Source: Castanea sativa
Taxonomy: Eukaryota > Streptophyta > Magnoliopsida > Fagales > Fagaceae
Direction of reading: 5' to 3'
Length of the DNA: 64,000 nt
Assembly: GCF_040712315.1 (NCBI RefSeq)
Contig: NC_134018.1
Span: forward strand, 14,094,835-14,158,834
The translations under genes and the position numbers were made by a program. Below, in pieces: positions 36,043 through 48,265 of this stretch (within the stretch, counting starts at the first letter, position 1; each line of letters opens with the position of its first letter). The notes below the pieces were generated by a model. That model worked only from the letters and a program-made list of their open reading frames with translations, did not search any database and had not been told where the DNA came from.

Positions 36043-36368
36043 GTGATGGTCAAAAAAGCTAACGGCAAATGGAGGATGTGTGTGGATTTCATAGATTTAA
36101 ACAAAGCATGCCCCAAGGATAGTTATCCTCTTCCACGCATTGATCAGCTCGTAGATTCAACAACTGGACACCAGTTTGAAGAATGCAGACAAGGAGAAAA
36201 CATCCTTCATAACATGCCAAGGATTGTTTTGTTACAAAGTGATGTCATTCGGTTTGAAGAATGTAGGAGCTACTTACTAGAGGCTAGTCAACCACATGTT
36301 TCGTCAAAAAGATTGGGTAGGATGTTGAAGTATATGTAGATGATATGCTGGTCAAGAGCGCGAGAGAG
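36043..36368 (+). pseudogene. Gypsy-1 reverse transcriptase fragment
   Basis: Opens with KKANGKWRMCVDFIDLNKAC, then PKDSYPLPRIDQLVDSTTGHQ. After decay it ends in EVYVDDMLVKSARE, the catalytic YVDD block. The CACTA element starts at the very next codon, so RT is cut just after its active site. Confidence 0.85.
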
Positions 36369-36840
36369 CACTACAACAAAATGTATTTCCAGTGACGAAA
36401 GTATTCGTCACTAAAAGTCCAGTTTTTCGTTGCTAAGGACCTTTAGCGATGAAATCTACTAATTAGCGACGAAAACATTTTGTTCGCTAAATGTTTTCCT
36501 TGCTAAAAATACTATTCAGCAACGAAAATATTTTGTTGCCAAAAACACTAAGTTTATTAAATCATATTTAGTGACGAACAATTTCGTCACTAAAACTATT
36601 TTCGAGTACATATAGTGACGAAAAAGTTCGTTACTAAAACTATTTTTAAGAAATTTCAGACACATATAGCGACGCAAATTTTCGTCACTAAAACCATTTC
36701 TTACAAAATTCTGCTACATTTAACGACGATATATTTCGTCACTAAAACAATTTTTTGTTGCTATATTTGTGATGAAAATATTCGTCGCCAAAACTTATTT
36801 TCTATTTTTATTTTTTTCATGGCTTTGATATTAGCTTGTA
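36369..36840. repeat. CACTA subterminal repeats (3' end of element)
   Basis: Roughly a dozen copies of a short unit, GTGACGAAA or its complement TTCGTCACTAAAA with GCGACGAA variants, arranged in both orientations at 30-60 bp spacing. These are the expected transposase binding sites. Confidence 0.88.
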
Positions 36841-37369
36841 ACCTGTCATTACCATATTAAAGCCTCACATTTGAATAACACATTTATTTCAACAACACAT
36901 TTATAAAAAAACGATCCATACATCCTACAAGTAAAAAATAAAACAAGTATCCAATTTAAACTCCTTCCATACAATAATTTTTTGCAACACATACAATAAC
37001 ACAAGATGTTTTATAACAATACAAAAAGTGTAGCATAATATAATTAGAACCAACGGAAGATGTCCTCATATGTCTTCAAGTAATGCCAAAAGTAAATCCC
37101 CTAAAAGCCACCAATAAGAAGTCTACACAAAGTTAAAAACAATACTACATTAAAATCGTAAAGTAAAAACATTAACTATATTATAAAAAACATTTCTAAC
37201 AATGCATTAAGAGTAGCCACACCAATGAATTAAAATCACAACTCCTAATGTATAAGTTGTAGAAAGCAAATATAGATTTTCAAGTGTAATATAATACAAT
37301 TAGTTTCAAATAATGCATAAAAAAAAGTAGTCACACCATTTAGTGCGGGTCAATAGCTAAAATAAATTA

Positions 37370-37966
37370 CTAACCAATAAGTGTTTTAACTTGAAGATGA
37401 ACCACCCCATAAGTAAGAGTGTCATCATAACCCTTGCTCCTCAAAAAGTTAAGAATATTCTTTTGGACCTCTTCTTGCTTAGCTTGCGCCTCTTGGTCCC
37501 TAGCTCGCTCTTCTTGGTCCCTAACTCTTGCCTCTTTGAGCCCAGTTATCTCACTTTCTAGACGACGGATATGTTTCACCGAGGAACTAGATGAGGCAGT
37601 GGTTACTAGAGAAGTGGGAGCTCTCATGCCAAGTCCTTTTATAATACCGGACTTCTTCTTAAAACCAAGTTTGAGATCTCCTCTTGTGTAACGGGAATTG
37701 CATTTGATTTTGACAATGATCCTCTTGCACTTCGAGAATAGTTTTCTATTATTTGAAAGAGAGAAAGAAATAAACAATCACAGCATTAATACTACATATG
37801 TTATAGGTTTACAAACATGATAGGGATGGAATGATACACATACATATGTCGCTTTATCCTCATGGTGTATCCACATATTTGTCTTTAGATTGAAATGAAC
37901 ATCTTTAAAGATTTTTGCCAATTCAGGAACTTGACCACCATTATTATTTGTCTGATTAATTAACAT
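37370..37966 (-). pseudogene. CACTA second ORF (TNPA-like C-terminal part)
   Basis: Two open pieces, 37966-37778 and 37777-37370. The first includes IFKDVHFNLKTNMWIHHEDK. The second has a coiled-coil-like stretch ESEITGLKEARVRDQEERAR ending FLRSKGYDDT. Such basic plus coiled-coil proteins accompany TNP2 in plant CACTA elements and bind subterminal repeats. The annotation is by resemblance; the upstream part is missing. Confidence 0.6.
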
Positions 37967-38289
37967 TCGAGTGTTAGATAGATATAGTTAATTAATCACA
38001 ACATGTAATATACTAAGGTCTAAGAAAATGAAAAAACATGCACTTCCTCATCAACCCTAACAGCAAGTGCCTTTGTCCCATATCTATGTTTGCCTAAAGT
38101 TTTGTTCCTATTTTCAGAGTTCTTTTTTTTATTTTTTCTAATAAAGAACATTCAAGATATTGATTAGATCATGAATAAAATAGTATACATTTTCTTCATC
38201 TAAGTATTAATCTAATCATTTGACAATACAATATAATAAACATTGGATTATAATAATATACGCATAAATAATTTACCAGTCATTCCTCA

Positions 38290-39286
38290 TATGACAGGCC
38301 ACATACTATAGTTATTGTTTATATTCCCAAAAGGGTTAAATCCATTAATCAACCCCAACCTTACATTGCGAGGTTCAAGGTCAAAATCAGGATGTTACAA
38401 ATCAAAATCCTTCCACTCCTCACTATCAGCTGGATGCTTCATTATCCCATCATCCACACGTTTGTCTATATACCATCTCATATTCTTAGCTCTTTGGCCT
38501 GACATATACAACCTCCTCAGTCTTGGTGTCAACAGGAAGTAACGCAATACCTTATAAGGAATCTTCTTACCTTGGGCACATGTATCCTTGTACTTAGGCG
38601 CCTCACACACTGGACATTTATTAAGGTTTTCATTTTCCTTCCAAAATAATGCACAATTATTTTTGCATACATCTATATGCTCGTATGACATGCCCAAGTC
38701 ACATAATATATTCTTTTGTTCATAAGTTGACCTTGAAACCAAGTTACCTTTTAGTAAAACATTTGTTAGAAATTCTAGCATCATATCAAGTCCCTTATTA
38801 CTCAAGTTGGTCATTACATTTACATTTAACATCTCAATAACAAACTTCAAGATACTATAATCAGTGCAACCCAGATATAACTCACGCTTTGCATGTTCCT
38901 CAAGTTTGTCAAAATTACGCACTTCCTCATCTTTGGTTGCATTTCTTGGTTCCCCTCTAATTCAATCACCTACCAAGACATCGATACCATCCATATGATC
39001 ACCATCTGACATTTTATTATCATGAATGTTCTCGTTCAATACACGAGGTTCTCCATGATTATACCAATTAATGTAAGATTGCATAACCACGATGAAGCAA
39101 ATGGATACGCACAATATGAAGAGATTGTAGATAGCAATTCACATAGTGAATACACGGGCACAGAATATTACCACTCAAGTCTACAGCCGCTCTTGCAAAA
39201 TTAATAAATGCATTGATCTCTTCAATATATGGATGACTTAATCTACCATCAGGTGTCTTACCCATTGTCATCCAACTTTTATCCAT
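38290..39286 (-). pseudogene. TNP2-type CACTA transposase, N-terminal third only
   Basis: Starts MDKSWMTMGKTPDGRLSHPY with the CPC motif of the transposase-associated domain (39286-39068). It continues at 38922-38395 with CKNNCALFWKENENLNKCPV, CEAPKYKD and HPADSEEWKDFD. After a stop the same strand still reads EPRNVRLGL, then NGFNPFGN and YSMWPV at about 38370-38290. The catalytic D-D-E core that should follow is gone, as is part of the middle (about 38923-39067). No active transposase can be made. Confidence 0.85.
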
Positions 39287-39454
39287 GTTTGACTACAATT
39301 GCAAGGTGAATGCTACTTTAGTAAAATACGGACAACTCATGCATAATGTATTCTAATATCCAAGTCTATAAGCTACTTAGATAAAATTCTATCCCATTCA
39401 TGAATGCACAAGTCTATATTAATACTTAAACAAATATACATTGCACAATCAAAC

Positions 39455-40320
39455 ACTCCCAATATGAATTTAAACCACCTTATAACACCATGTAAGCCAC
39501 CCGCTTGCTCCAATACAACAACCCACCACAAAACTAATCACAAACATTACAAGGCTTACAAGTATTGAAATCGAATAAAGTAATATTCATCACATCTAAT
39601 TAACAAGTTTCATTCACATTTGCAAGAAACAAAAAACACTCCTAATATGAATTTAAACCACTCTATAACACCATGCAAGCCACCTGCTTGCTCCAACACA
39701 ATAACCCACCACAAAACCAATCATAAACATCACAAGTATAGAGTGTTTACAAGTATTGAAATCAATTAAAGTACTATTCATCACATCTAATTAACAAGGT
39801 CCATTCACATTTGCAAAAAATTAAAAACACTCTTGATATGAATTTAAACCACCTTATAACACCATGTAAGCCACCCGCTTGCTCCAACACAACAACCCAC
39901 CACAAAACCAATCATAAACATCACAAGTATAGAATGTTTACAAGTATTGAAATCAATTAAAGTACTATTCATCACATCTAATTAACAAGTTCTTTTCAAA
40001 TTTGCAAGAAACTAAAAGCACTCTCAATATGAATTTAAACCACCTTATAACACCATGCAAGCCACCCGTTTACTTTAACACAACAACCCACCACAAAACC
40101 AATCACAAGTATAGAGTGTTTATAAGTATTGAAATCAATTAAAGTACTATTCATCACATCTAATCAACAAAGTCCATTCACACTTGCAAGAAATTAAAAA
40201 CACTCCCAATATGAATTTAAACTATCTTATAACATCATACAAGTCACCCGCTCGTTCCAACACAACAACCCATCACAAAACCAATCACAAACATCACAAG
40301 TATAGAGTTTTATAGGTATT
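39455..40320. repeat. CACTA 5' region tandem array, unit about 185 bp
   Basis: The marker ATATGAATTTAAACC recurs at about 39461, 39643, 39835, 40026 and 40208. Each copy continues with AACACCATGTAAGCCACCCG, CAACAACCCACCACAAAACC and ATCACATCTAATTAACAAG. Five copies are in tandem and one displaced copy lies at about 41415-41590. Spacing is 180-193 bp. There are no unique spacers between units, so it is not CRISPR-like. Confidence 0.9.
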
Positions 40321-41414
40321 TAAACAGATTTTACTTACTATGATCAAGCTAAGCGTACAAGTCTAATTTGTTGGCTAAGATTTGGTCTTTGACTTTCACA
40401 GATCTAAGCCTCTTTCTATTCCCCCACAACAACCCAAACAATCACTAACCTTGTCATCACATTCAACTAAAAACCATTAAATTTCTTCTACAATACATAA
40501 ATAAAAAAAACACAGTCCAATTATGGCTTAATTAACACTTGGTTATGAAGCTAGAATTATTAAATATATCATAAATTTTCAGCCTTTTTGTTCTATCAAA
40601 CACTTCTAATTAGTATTTACTTTTCATCAATCAACTCTTTATTTATGAGTATTCAAGATTTTTGGAACACTTGATTAATCTTTTAAATGTGTATAGTCTC
40701 TATCCAATCAAATGATTGATTACTCTATATTGAATAATGGTTGCAAATTTAGATAACTGGCTAAATGGGATTTTTAAGACCTAAATATGGGTGTACTACA
40801 CTTCTATTATAAATTACTCCTATAATCATATAACTTTACATCTATTAATCATAAATTCTTGATTTTATATATATATTGATAGAAGTTTTGGCATTATTAC
40901 ACAAATGGTGTGCCCACTACACCTTCTTAATGCACACAATTTTGAATTCTTAGCTTGAACTTAATAGATGTGATGTATGGACAATACCAATTCCTTAAAT
41001 CTTAAGACAAATATGTTTGTTTTTTACCTAAAAAAGTTGAAAGATTCACTCTTTAAACCTAACAATAGGCAAGGTACAATGTATCATATAGCATATTAGA
41101 AAAAAGTAAAATAAAATAAAAGATGCAAATTGTCATGAGTCATACTCTTTTTCTAAGACTTCTATATAAAGTCAATTTAGCATTATGAAAAACTCCAAAA
41201 GGTTGTTGTACATGTTTTCAAGACTCCTGATCAATAAGGTTAGTTTAAGTCTCTTAATCAAAATACCTTGGGATCACTTAAAATAAATTCATTCTTATAA
41301 TTATGTTTTTGAGATATTCCTTCTAATAATTTGGTGTGTATGAAATGTAGATTAAATTTATGAGCAGTGAACAATTCTATTAAAAACAAAGCATTATAAA
41401 ATTCACATTAAAAA
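40321..41414. other. CACTA interior or inserted DNA between array copies
   Basis: AT-rich, no ORF, no motif. It separates the five-copy array from the displaced sixth copy and could be an insertion into the array. Confidence 0.4.
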
Positions 41415-41590
41415 AAAAGCTATAAAAACACTCCCAATAATATGAATTTAAACCACCTTATAACTCCATACAAGCCACCCGCTTACTCCAACACAACAAC
41501 CCATCACAAAAACAATAATCAACATCACGATATATAATGCTTACAAGTATTACAAACAATTAAATAGTATCCATCACATATAAATCAACA

Positions 41591-41699
41591 ATATTCATTC
41601 ACAATATTCACCCATCCACGCATAAGCCAATGGACAAGTTGAAGTTGCAAATCAATCCTTCCTAAAGATCATCAAGACCTGAATTGAGGGGGCAAAATG
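41591..41699 (+). pseudogene. Gypsy-1 integrase, left part
   Basis: The frame reads ANGQVEVANQSFLKIIKT, then a stop and IEGAK. This is the C-terminal side of the gypsy integrase catalytic core (the catalytic Glu lies within QVEV). It is cut by the copia-like element and continues at 49211. Confidence 0.85.
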
Positions 41700-42647
41700 T
41701 GTTAGGGACATATTTGATGTAATTGACTAATACTTTGACAAAACGCACCTTACTTGTAATTGAGTAGATCTAGGATGGCTTAAGACTTCAAGAAACATGT
41801 TGTTCAAGTCAAGGGTTAAAGTCATGCAAATCTGTCAAAGAAACAAGTGAAGAAGTGTTGTTCATTAAAGCTTGATAGATGTCTCGACAGAAGCCTATCT
41901 ATCGAGGATTAATGTTGAAGCTCGACACATGCTGTATCTGTCGAGAATTACGAGATCAGAATTTGTAGATCTGATTACACACATATCCTTGAGTATTTGT
42001 GTAGGGTTTTTTTTCTCACAACCCTAGACATATATAAGGATTATTGTAAAGGCCATCACAAGGTGATGCAAAAAGAATACAAGCATATTGTGACCGGAGA
42101 CAGAAATTGCCCTAGTTCATCTTTCTCTATGTAAAAGCTACTACGTCTTTATGCCAAGGGTTTTGTGACCAAGGAGTTTCCTGATCTTCATGTTGATGAA
42201 CTAAAGAACTTTGCAGCCAACATCTTCTTCAAGTTGGTGTGTTAGTCACTTACTGAGATTCGTGTATCATTGGTTAGTCACGTACCGGGATTCGTGCATT
42301 GAAAGAAGAGATTGCCGCTACAATACAAGTCCATTTGGATATTGGGGTAATGGTTCAACTGTAGGTTGGTATTAAGTAGTGGGATTTCATTTACTTATAA
42401 CCGCTTGTTTTGATGATAGTGGATTCTCGAGAGTGGTGATCTTAAATTCACCCGGTAGGGTTTTGCCTCGGAGGTTTTCCCCATACATAAACAAATCACC
42501 ATGTCAAATTTATTTTTCGCTACATTTAGTTTAATAGGTGATTTATTTGTGCTACCACGCTATTGAATGTTAAATTAACTTCATTAATTAACTTGGATAA
42601 TTAATTAATTAATTTGTCAAAGGGGTCAATGCATTTTTCTCCTATCA
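41700..42647 (+). repeat. Copia-3 5' LTR
   Basis: Starts TGTTAGGGAC and ends CTCCTATCA. Contains TCGACAG/TATCGAG motifs, and a run of TTAATTAA near the right end. The same LTR family recurs at 53677-54014 (inverted), 59599-60423 and 60785-61795 (inverted). Confidence 0.88.
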
Positions 42648-42649
42648 AG

Positions 42650-42665
42650 TGGTATCAAAACGGGC
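42650..42665 (+). promoter_or_regulatory. Copia-3 primer-binding site
   Basis: TGGTATCAAAACGGGC, two bases after the LTR; differs at a few positions from TGGTATCAGAGC (initiator Met tRNA). Confidence 0.8.
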
Positions 42666-42718
42666 ACACTCTTATTAGGGTTAATCTTTACTGTGTGATC
42701 CATTTACCCCTGTTTGTT

Positions 42719-44426
42719 ATGGATAGAGGACAATCTCTTATTATACCTCCTTTATTTGATGACATTAACTATGCATAGTGGAAAGTACGCATGCGAGCTT
42801 TCTTGCAGTCTTTAGATAAAAGGTGTGGCAAGTTATGGAGATTGGCTAGACTAAGCCAAAGGAAGTGCCGGTTGATTGGGATGATGCCAAGATCAAAGCA
42901 GCAAACTTCAATAGCAGAGCATTGAATACACTTTTCATTACGGTGACCAATGAGGAGTTCAAGAAGATATCCTCAATTGAAACTGCTAAAGAAGCATGGA
43001 CTATCCTCTAGACAACCTATAAAGGGACTAAGACTGTCAAGGATTCAAAGTTCCAAAGGCTCACTACTAGCTTTGAGGAGATAAAAATGGAGGATGATGA
43101 GTTGTTTGATGAGTTCTATGCCAAGCTAAAGGACATAGTCAATTCAGCCTTTAATCTTGGGGAAACCATTCCCGAACTCAAGATTGTAAGAAAGGTGCTA
43201 AGGTCTTTGCTTGAGAGATTTCATGCCAAGATCACTACCATTGAAGAATCAAAGGATATTGATTCTATTCCTTTAATGGAGCTGGTTGGCAACTTGCAAA
43301 CCTATGAATTGGGTTTGACTAGAATTGGAAAAGGAAGCAAAAGTAAGAGTATGGTACTGAAGGCCAAAATTAATGAGACTGATGAGTCTTCTGATGATGA
43401 AGATTCCAAGATGAAATCCTACATCATTAGGCAGTTCAAAAAGTTCATAAAGAATGTTAATGCGAAAGGAATTGATAAGGACTGTAAGCAATCTAGTTCC
43501 TCTTATTTCAAGAGCCAAGACAGAGGAAAGAAGGATGCTAAGGATGGTGGTTAGTACACCATTCCCTCCGTACCAAAGTGCTTTGGATGTCAAGGTTTTG
43601 GACACATAAAACAAGAATATCCAACATATCTCAAGTCAATTGGGAAAAAAACAAGGCTCCTGCTGCTACCTTGAGTGACACCGAGCCTGAGATTAAGTCA
43701 AATGACAGTAATGACGAGGAAATTTTAAATGCCTTCACTGCTACAGTTGGTCCTACTAAGGGGATCATAGAAGAAGTGGATCAAGAAGAAGACTTGGTGG
43801 AATCCAAGTTCGAGAAGATGGATTATCAAGATGACATCCATACAACCTATGCAAAATTATACAAGGTGTCTGAAAAGTATGAGAAACTGTATAGACTATC
43901 CACTAAGAAGCTTAGTGAAGTGGAGCTGGAACGAGAAGAGCTCTCTACCAAGGTTGATGAAGCCAATCAAGTCATTGGAGCACTACGTTTTGAGAACAAT
44001 TCCTTGGCTGAAAGAACCAAGAAGCTTGAAGTAGAGTTGTTCTAAGTTCAAGCTCAATTGGAGAGGACTTCCAATGCAAAGCTGGATGAAATGCTGAACC
44101 TCCAGAAATCAGCTTCTAACAGAAACGGTTTGGGGTATGAACTTTCTAACTCTTCTCATATTACCTCTTCTAGTAGAACTGTCTTTGTCTCACCTGCTAA
44201 TAATGTTAATTTTGAGAATAATACATCTAAAACTGATATAGCTAGTGAGAACATAAACAATGGCAAATCTATTCTATGAGCACCCCCTAAGATAGAGAAG
44301 AAAGATACTAGAAACCCTAGGGCTAAGAAAGACAATAAGGCTAAAAATAAAAAGTCCCAACAAAAGAAGCCGCATGTTCCTTTCAAACTTGAGGGCACGC
44401 TCGGCCAAATTACTACAAGCGGTTAA
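42719..44426 (+). pseudogene. Copia-3 Gag with long coiled-coil tail
   Basis: MDRGQSLIIPPLFDD opens at 42719 and a stop follows 19 codons later. The frame reopens at 43087-43554 (DELFDEFYAKLKDIVNSAFN, KVLRSLLERFHAKITTIEES, and LMELVGNLQTYEL), the copia gag core. A zinc knuckle CFGCQGFGHIKQEY lies at about 43573-43617, where the last Cys has become Tyr. Then 43578-44045 holds a helical, charged stretch (ELEREELSTKVDEANQVIGA) and 44058-44426 a Lys-rich end. Two frameshifts and several stops. Confidence 0.8.
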
Positions 44427-45990
44427 CCACTCAACAAATCAATTGTATACTCTCGTTTGAAAACCAAAATCAGTTTCCATCCTCTTTGGCCCCTCTTGGA
44501 GATCTTCTTAAGGCCCTCATATACCTTTTGAATTTGAACGATTTCAATTTTCCCCCTCACCACTGGATCAAAGGTTCGCTCAAAGGAAATGTTCTTCCAA
44601 GGTGTGGAAGGAAAAATGCTCAAAGTGATTTAGTCATTTTCTCTCTCTCTCCCAATATGATGTTGCATTATTTGTTTGTTTTGCTTTCTTGTTTTTGAGT
44701 CAGTCTAGTTTTATACTTTTTTTGTTTAACATGTTTTTGTTTATTTGTTTTCAGTTTTGCTTTATTTTGTTTTTCATAAAAATAAAAAATAAAAAATGAA
44801 AAATTAGAAAAATACAAAAACAGTGTGTGTTTGTGTATATTGGTACTTATGTACCTTAGATGGCCATTGAAACAAAGTTTTCTAAACTTTGTATCTCTTG
44901 TAGCTTAGATGAACATCTCAATACACAACTAAGCAATTAAGCTTTGTGGCTCGTGTTTGTGATGAGTACGATTAAGTAATCTGTAATACTTAACACTCGT
45001 ATCACTCTTTTTTACGGGAATGACTAAAAACTCCTAAGAGAAAGGCATAAATAACTATCTCACCACTAAAGCCTGCCAATCATGTATAACATCTGTGTGC
45101 TTCGGCATAACAAAATTGTGATGTTTTAGCTTACATAATTGGGTATTTCTTCTCTCTATATATGCCAATGCATGATATGTTCCAAAAAAAAAATATGCAA
45201 AGAAAAATAAAAGCAAAAAGAATCAAAGTGCTTAGAAATATGGTTGCAAGCGTGTTTCTAGGACATGTGGGAGTTATAGGATGTACCTCGAAGGTGATAG
45301 TCCCCACCAAACATTTATGATTGTGTGTGAGTGTATTTGATTTTCTCTTATCTAAAATTGTCATAATATGAGACACTTATGCACTCTGGCTATTGTTTTC
45401 ACACACAAAAGGCAAAAATTCTTTGCTACTTTTGATATATGTGCAGGTACAATGTGATTTGACCATCACAAGGAATACATGTGTTAATATATGCTCACTG
45501 AACTGTCTTAACTTGTTTTTTAAATATAAAATTGGTTAGACTTGTTTAGTGTGTGTGTGTGTGTGTGTTTTGGATCTTGAATGCTTTGCATATATGTTGA
45601 GAGATGTTTTGAGATCTTAATATGTTGATTGGGTCTATGTTTGAGTAGCTTTTTTTTTGCATTCATCTCTTTGTGTTTTTCCTCCTTGAAAAACTCCTTT
45701 TCTTCAAGCTTGACAGCTCCTCGACAGATTCTCTTCTATCGAGCCCCTTTTTCTTCTTGTCTCGATAGATCTTATCGTATTCTTGATCCATCGAGGTTTC
45801 TGAGTTTCTTCTCGATAGATGCTCGATAGCTTCTTCGATCTATCGAGCAACCTTCTGTCTGGCCGATAGATTCTCGACAGCTTCTCGATCCATCAAGGTG
45901 TTTTTGCCGTTGACAGATCCTAGATAGCACCTTAATAGATTCACTTCTGTCGAGATTTAGTGTTCGACAGATACTTCACTCCATCGAGCT
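44427..45990. other. Copia-3 interior without coding motifs
   Basis: No pol motif. T-rich in parts, with a GT run at 45549-45569. From 45700 to 45990 there is a cluster of TCGATAGAT, TATCGAG and TCGACAG motifs, similar to those in the LTR, just upstream of the TATA box at 46001. Confidence 0.55.
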
Positions 45991-45999
45991 GCGATTTCC

Positions 46000-46010
46000 T
46001 TATATAGGCT
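46000..46010 (+). promoter_or_regulatory. Candidate internal TATA box of Copia-3 accessory ORF
   Basis: CTTATATAGGC lies at the end of the TCGATAGAT cluster, about 143 nt before a strong splice donor. With the leader intron removed, the mRNA leader would be roughly 125 nt. Sequence-based inference only. Confidence 0.5.
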
Positions 46011-46143
46011 AACGTGAATCAGATTTCATTTCTCACTTCTCTCTTACGACAGAAGATCTTTTTCTCTCCCTTTAAGCACCTTTTTCTCCCTAAAATCCCT
46101 CTACCCATCTTGGATTCAGCCTATTCCAAGCTTGAATCACTTG

Positions 46144-46491
46144 GTAAGTCTTCTTTATCTCTCTTTTTCATGCATTTCATGCATTTAGACCTAGGTTTTT
46201 GGGGTTTTTCAAAAATTTTGGGGGTTTTGTGTTTTTCTTGAACTTTTTGGGTTGGGTTTTGTGAAATTGATGTTATATGATCATGCATTGCATTCTTATT
46301 GCATTATAACCATGTTTCATGTATTTTAGATATGTGTTTGATTAAATATGGATTGTGTGTTGATAGGTTTGATTGGGATTTGCCCATGATGCAGTTAAAT
46401 TTTGCACATCACATCTTCATGCATATTTCATGCATACGTCTCTTTTCTTTCCTTTCTTTGTTTTCGGTTGTGATGTCTCTCTCTCTAACAG
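46144..46491 (+). other. Candidate leader intron of Copia-3 accessory ORF
   Basis: Donor CACTTG|GTAAGT (near-consensus) and acceptor after a pyrimidine run, TCTCTCTCTAACAG|ATAG, 12 nt before the ATG at 46504. The 348 bp are T-rich, as plant introns are. Confidence 0.55.
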
Positions 46492-46503
46492 ATAGACTGC
46501 GTC

Positions 46504-47689
46504 ATGGCACCCAAAGGACGTAAATCTACTCTGGCTCAGAACCCTCTTCGAGGTTCTAGGTCTTGTTCTTCTAATCTTCCCCCATTTCACGTTCGGTTTC
46601 GTGATGAGAAGGCCCGAAAGGACTTCTCGGAGAACTTTTAGGGACGTGGTGTTCATTTGGAACGCTGAGTCATTCTGTCGGACTTTTTTGACACTCCTCT
46701 CCCCACCGTCATTCGGACACAGGGTTGGACTTCTCTATATGAGAGTCCGTTAAGGTGTCCCATCATGATTATATAGGAGTTTTACTCCAATATACACATC
46801 ATCGATACTTTGTGTCTCATTTGGCTACTTTCATTCGAGGTACACGTATCGTAGTGACTCCGGATCTTATATGCAAGGTCCTACATATACCTAGGGTAAT
46901 GCATCCTGACTACCCTGGCTATGAGCGTCTTAGGACTATGTCTAGAGACGAACTTCTGTCTCACTTCTGTGAGACACCTTCCACATGGGTGGTAAGCTAA
47001 AAACCCCATGCTCGTGCTTCGCCAAAGGCCCAAGGTTCCTTAACATGATGATGACATTTATTCTTACTCCTTTGTCTCACTATAACTCTATCACAGAGCC
47101 TCATGCTCGTTTTCTTTTATCTCTCTTAGAGGACCTCTCCATAGACTTTCCCTCTCACTTCATCACTTTTATTTTTGATGTCTATTAGGATACGACGACT
47201 CATGATAAGGCAACCCATGATAAGCTCATCTTTCCTTTAGCTATCACGCAGATCCTTCACCAATTTTCCATTCCCATTCTTGATTATTCTCTTTACTTCA
47301 CCACTATGAGTGCCATCGATGCCGAATCTGTTCGGCGGAGCGAGGCTCTGCTTCAATTGAAGTGGCCACGTGTGTAGTCTACCGGTCCTGCAGCTTCTGC
47401 TGTTCCTTCTACTTCCGTTCCTTCTTCCTCGCTCGGTGATGTGACCTTAGAGGCTATCATGGTGCAGCTTCAACGCATGGATGCTCGCCTTGACACTCTC
47501 TTTGATGGGTTATGTCAGGTGAACACCCGTGTTGATTGTATAGCACGACAACAGGCTCGCCTTGGTGGCTTCGCTGCTTCTCCATCTCCTTTTCTAGAGA
47601 CTTTAGCAGATGAGGATGGTGAGGATAGTGATGATGGTGATAAGGATGCTAGCTCTTCCAGTGATGATGAGATGACATCATCTCAGTGA
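46504..47689 (+). pseudogene. Copia-3 accessory ORF, plant-transposon-protein-like
   Basis: MAPKGRKSTLAQNPLRG opens the frame. Later blocks are FHVRFRDEKARKDFSENF, LATFIRGTRIVVTPDLICKV, LHIPRVMHPDYPGYERLRTM, LLSLLEDLSIDFPSHFITFI and SAIDAESVRRSEALLQLKW. The C-terminus is acidic and Ser-rich (DGEDSDDGDKDASSSSDDE). The layout resembles the putative plant transposon protein domains found as extra ORFs in plant LTR elements, by memory only. About four stops and two frameshifts break it. It is not gag, protease, integrase or RT. Confidence 0.6.
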
Positions 47690-47912
47690 CTTGCCCTTTG
47701 TCATTCGTGACAAAAAAAAGGAAGTAGTTTTGGTTAAGAGTCGTCTTTTACTTAGGGGGAAAGTTAGTATAGGACATTTTTTTGTTAAGGGGAGTGTCTA
47801 TACATTTTTTAGGGATGTAGTGAGGTTCTTATGTATTTCTTTTCTTTCTTTACTTTTACCTCATGTATACTGGTCTTGTGATCATTTATTGACATACATT
47901 GTACTTATCTTT

Positions 47913-47949
<37 letters not shown>

Positions 47950-48265
47950 GTATGCTATTCTTCACCTATCTCTCCATTGTGTCGTTTCTTTTCTCTCTCT
48001 ATATACATGTTTCTTTATATATACAATCTTTTATTTCTGTTTCACACAAATTGCCTTGATGAGTTTTGTTTAAGTGTTTCAGAAAGACAAATTGTTAAAG
48101 TCTACCATGCCATGAACTCTCTTTTTGCAAAGTTTTTCAAGAGTTTGTGTTAGGTTTAGATTTATTTTGTAATTCATCAAGTGATTATGAATGTAATGAT
48201 TTAAGACTTTTCTCATGATTCATTTTTTTGTTGTGGTTTTGTCACAGATTGCCAAAGGGGGAGAT

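Larger units (their letters stand above)
36369..41590 (-). mobile_element. CACTA (En/Spm-type) transposon, defective
   Basis: The terminus CACTACAACAAAATG at 36369 is a typical CACTA end and is followed by many copies of GACGAAA/TTCGTCACTAAAA in both orientations. Transposase-related frames lie on the minus strand: TNP2-like at 39286-38290, then a second ORF at 37966-37370. The element's 5' side (39290-41590) is an array of repeats of about 185 bp. The opposite terminus (…TAGTG plus a 3-bp TSD) was not found before the gypsy integrase resumes at about 41600, so the right edge is approximate and probably deleted. Confidence 0.85.

Noticed and set aside
36615..36860. 81-codon frame with repeated FVTKTI
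   Set aside because: It is the translated subterminal repeat of the CACTA element (TTCGTCACTAAAA), not a gene.
39455..40320. Regularly spaced repeats that could suggest a CRISPR array
   Set aside because: Whole 185-bp units are repeated with no unique spacers, in a plant CACTA element.
45549..45569. (GT)n run as a regulatory Z-DNA element
   Set aside because: Short simple repeat in decayed retrotransposon DNA; nothing supports a function.
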